Below are positions 61,958-62,111 of a stretch of 62,111 nucleotides of DNA, piece by piece; position 1 is the first letter of the stretch; the number at the start of each line of letters is the position of its first letter. Source of the stretch: Holophagaceae bacterium (GTDB lineage: Bacteria > Acidobacteriota > Holophagae > Holophagales > Holophagaceae). Under the pieces are notes generated by a model. That model saw only the letters and a list, made by a program, of their open reading frames with translations. It was not told the origin of the DNA and ran no database searches. The position numbers and the translations under genes were made by a program. The DNA lies in assembly GCA_009783055.1 (NCBI GenBank), contig WRHW01000007.1, forward strand, positions 1 to 62,111, given 5' to 3'.

Positions 61958-62111
61958 CGGCTTTGCCCTCTAATCGCTACTCCTTTTGCCAATAGCCTCT
62001 GATACAACCCCATCAACTCAGCCACAATCTCCGGCTCCGTCACATCCTTGCCAAACCCGTACAGCTTCACCACTGCACGGTCTAGAGCACGATGCGCTTT
62101 CAGCAACTCCT
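61954..62111 (-). CDS. C-terminus of a DNA methyltransferase-type protein (partial)
   Basis: The last 52 codons of a leftward gene that runs off the right edge of the window. The reading begins ELLKAHRALDRAVVKLYGF and ends AIRGQSR. The AH-x-x-LDRAV-x-x-LYG helix followed by an EIV-x-EL-x-x-LY helix resembles the end of large type IIG/IIL (MmeI-like) restriction-methylation enzymes. The stop overlaps the ATL stop by two bases. Its G+C content and codon choice look higher than its neighbours, a possible sign of transfer. Confidence 0.6.
   Translation of the reverse strand, partial: ELLKAHRALDRAVVKLYGFGKDVTEPEIVAELMGLYQRLLAKGVAIRGQSR

Overview
The window reads as chromosomal DNA of a diderm (Gram-negative) bacterium. 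Evidence is lipid A synthesis (lpxB), a beta-barrel protein ending in Phe, several lipoproteins, TatA/TatC, and cell-division and peptidoglycan genes (ftsQ, murB, ftsE). The phylum cannot be fixed from sequence alone. Two large secreted S9 peptidases, an RdgC-type gene with its usual partner, DUF4097 and DUF2339 proteins and a pectin-type hydrolase together suggest an Acidobacteriota-like or deltaproteobacterial-type lineage (low confidence). Base composition looks moderate, and nearly all of the window is densely coding. The first ~125 bases are homopolymer runs, so the left edge is probably a poor contig end.

Layout. 0.2-6.3 kb: membrane protein, secreted clan-A glycosidase, PLP enzyme, outer-membrane barrel. 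6.7-9.4 kb: small membrane proteins, thiS and rsmB, the last two lying between inverted copies of a ~100-bp repeat. 9.5-12.7 kb: hslO, DUF374 acyltransferase and queC, overlapping, then a lipoprotein hydrolase. 12.8-18.2 kb: HD-GYP response regulator, short glycerate kinase, GH105-like hydrolase, lipoprotein, C26 amidotransferase. 18.2-26.4 kb: ssb with an unusual repetitive leader, two S9 peptidases, a TPR membrane protein. 26.6-32.9 kb: ilvE, ftsE, ftsQ/murB (divergent), ruvX, yqhD-like reductase, dut. 33.2-40.4 kb: DUF4097, AlaX-type editing protein, lipoprotein, RdgC pair, metallo-beta-lactamase fold protein, aspS. 40.4-52.6 kb: six-PAS diguanylate cyclase, SprT-like protein, tatC-tatA-ugd, ychF, DUF2339, pgpA, rimO. 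52.8-59.1 kb: a six-gene chemosensory operon. 59.2-62.1 kb: molybdopterin-oxidoreductase-like protein, lpxB, alkyltransferase-like protein, and the C-terminus of a DNA methyltransferase.

The most notable system is the chemosensory operon pilZ - cheY - cheZ-like - triple cheW - cheA - cheW/cheZ fusion. Two paralogous proteins carry the CheZ-type D-x3-Q phosphatase motif (QFQDI-x-RQKLER). One has a FliM-like CheY-binding peptide at its N-terminus; the other has a CheW domain. A third protein has three CheW domains in tandem. The leading PilZ protein keeps both c-di-GMP motifs, and the window also encodes a GGDEF cyclase and an HD-GYP phosphodiesterase, so cross-talk between c-di-GMP and CheA/CheY signalling is plausible. 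No receptor, CheR or CheB is present in the window.

The second theme is intergenic structure: several dispersed palindromic or hairpin repeat families recur in gaps between genes, and the ssb leader carries tandem terminator-like hairpins.
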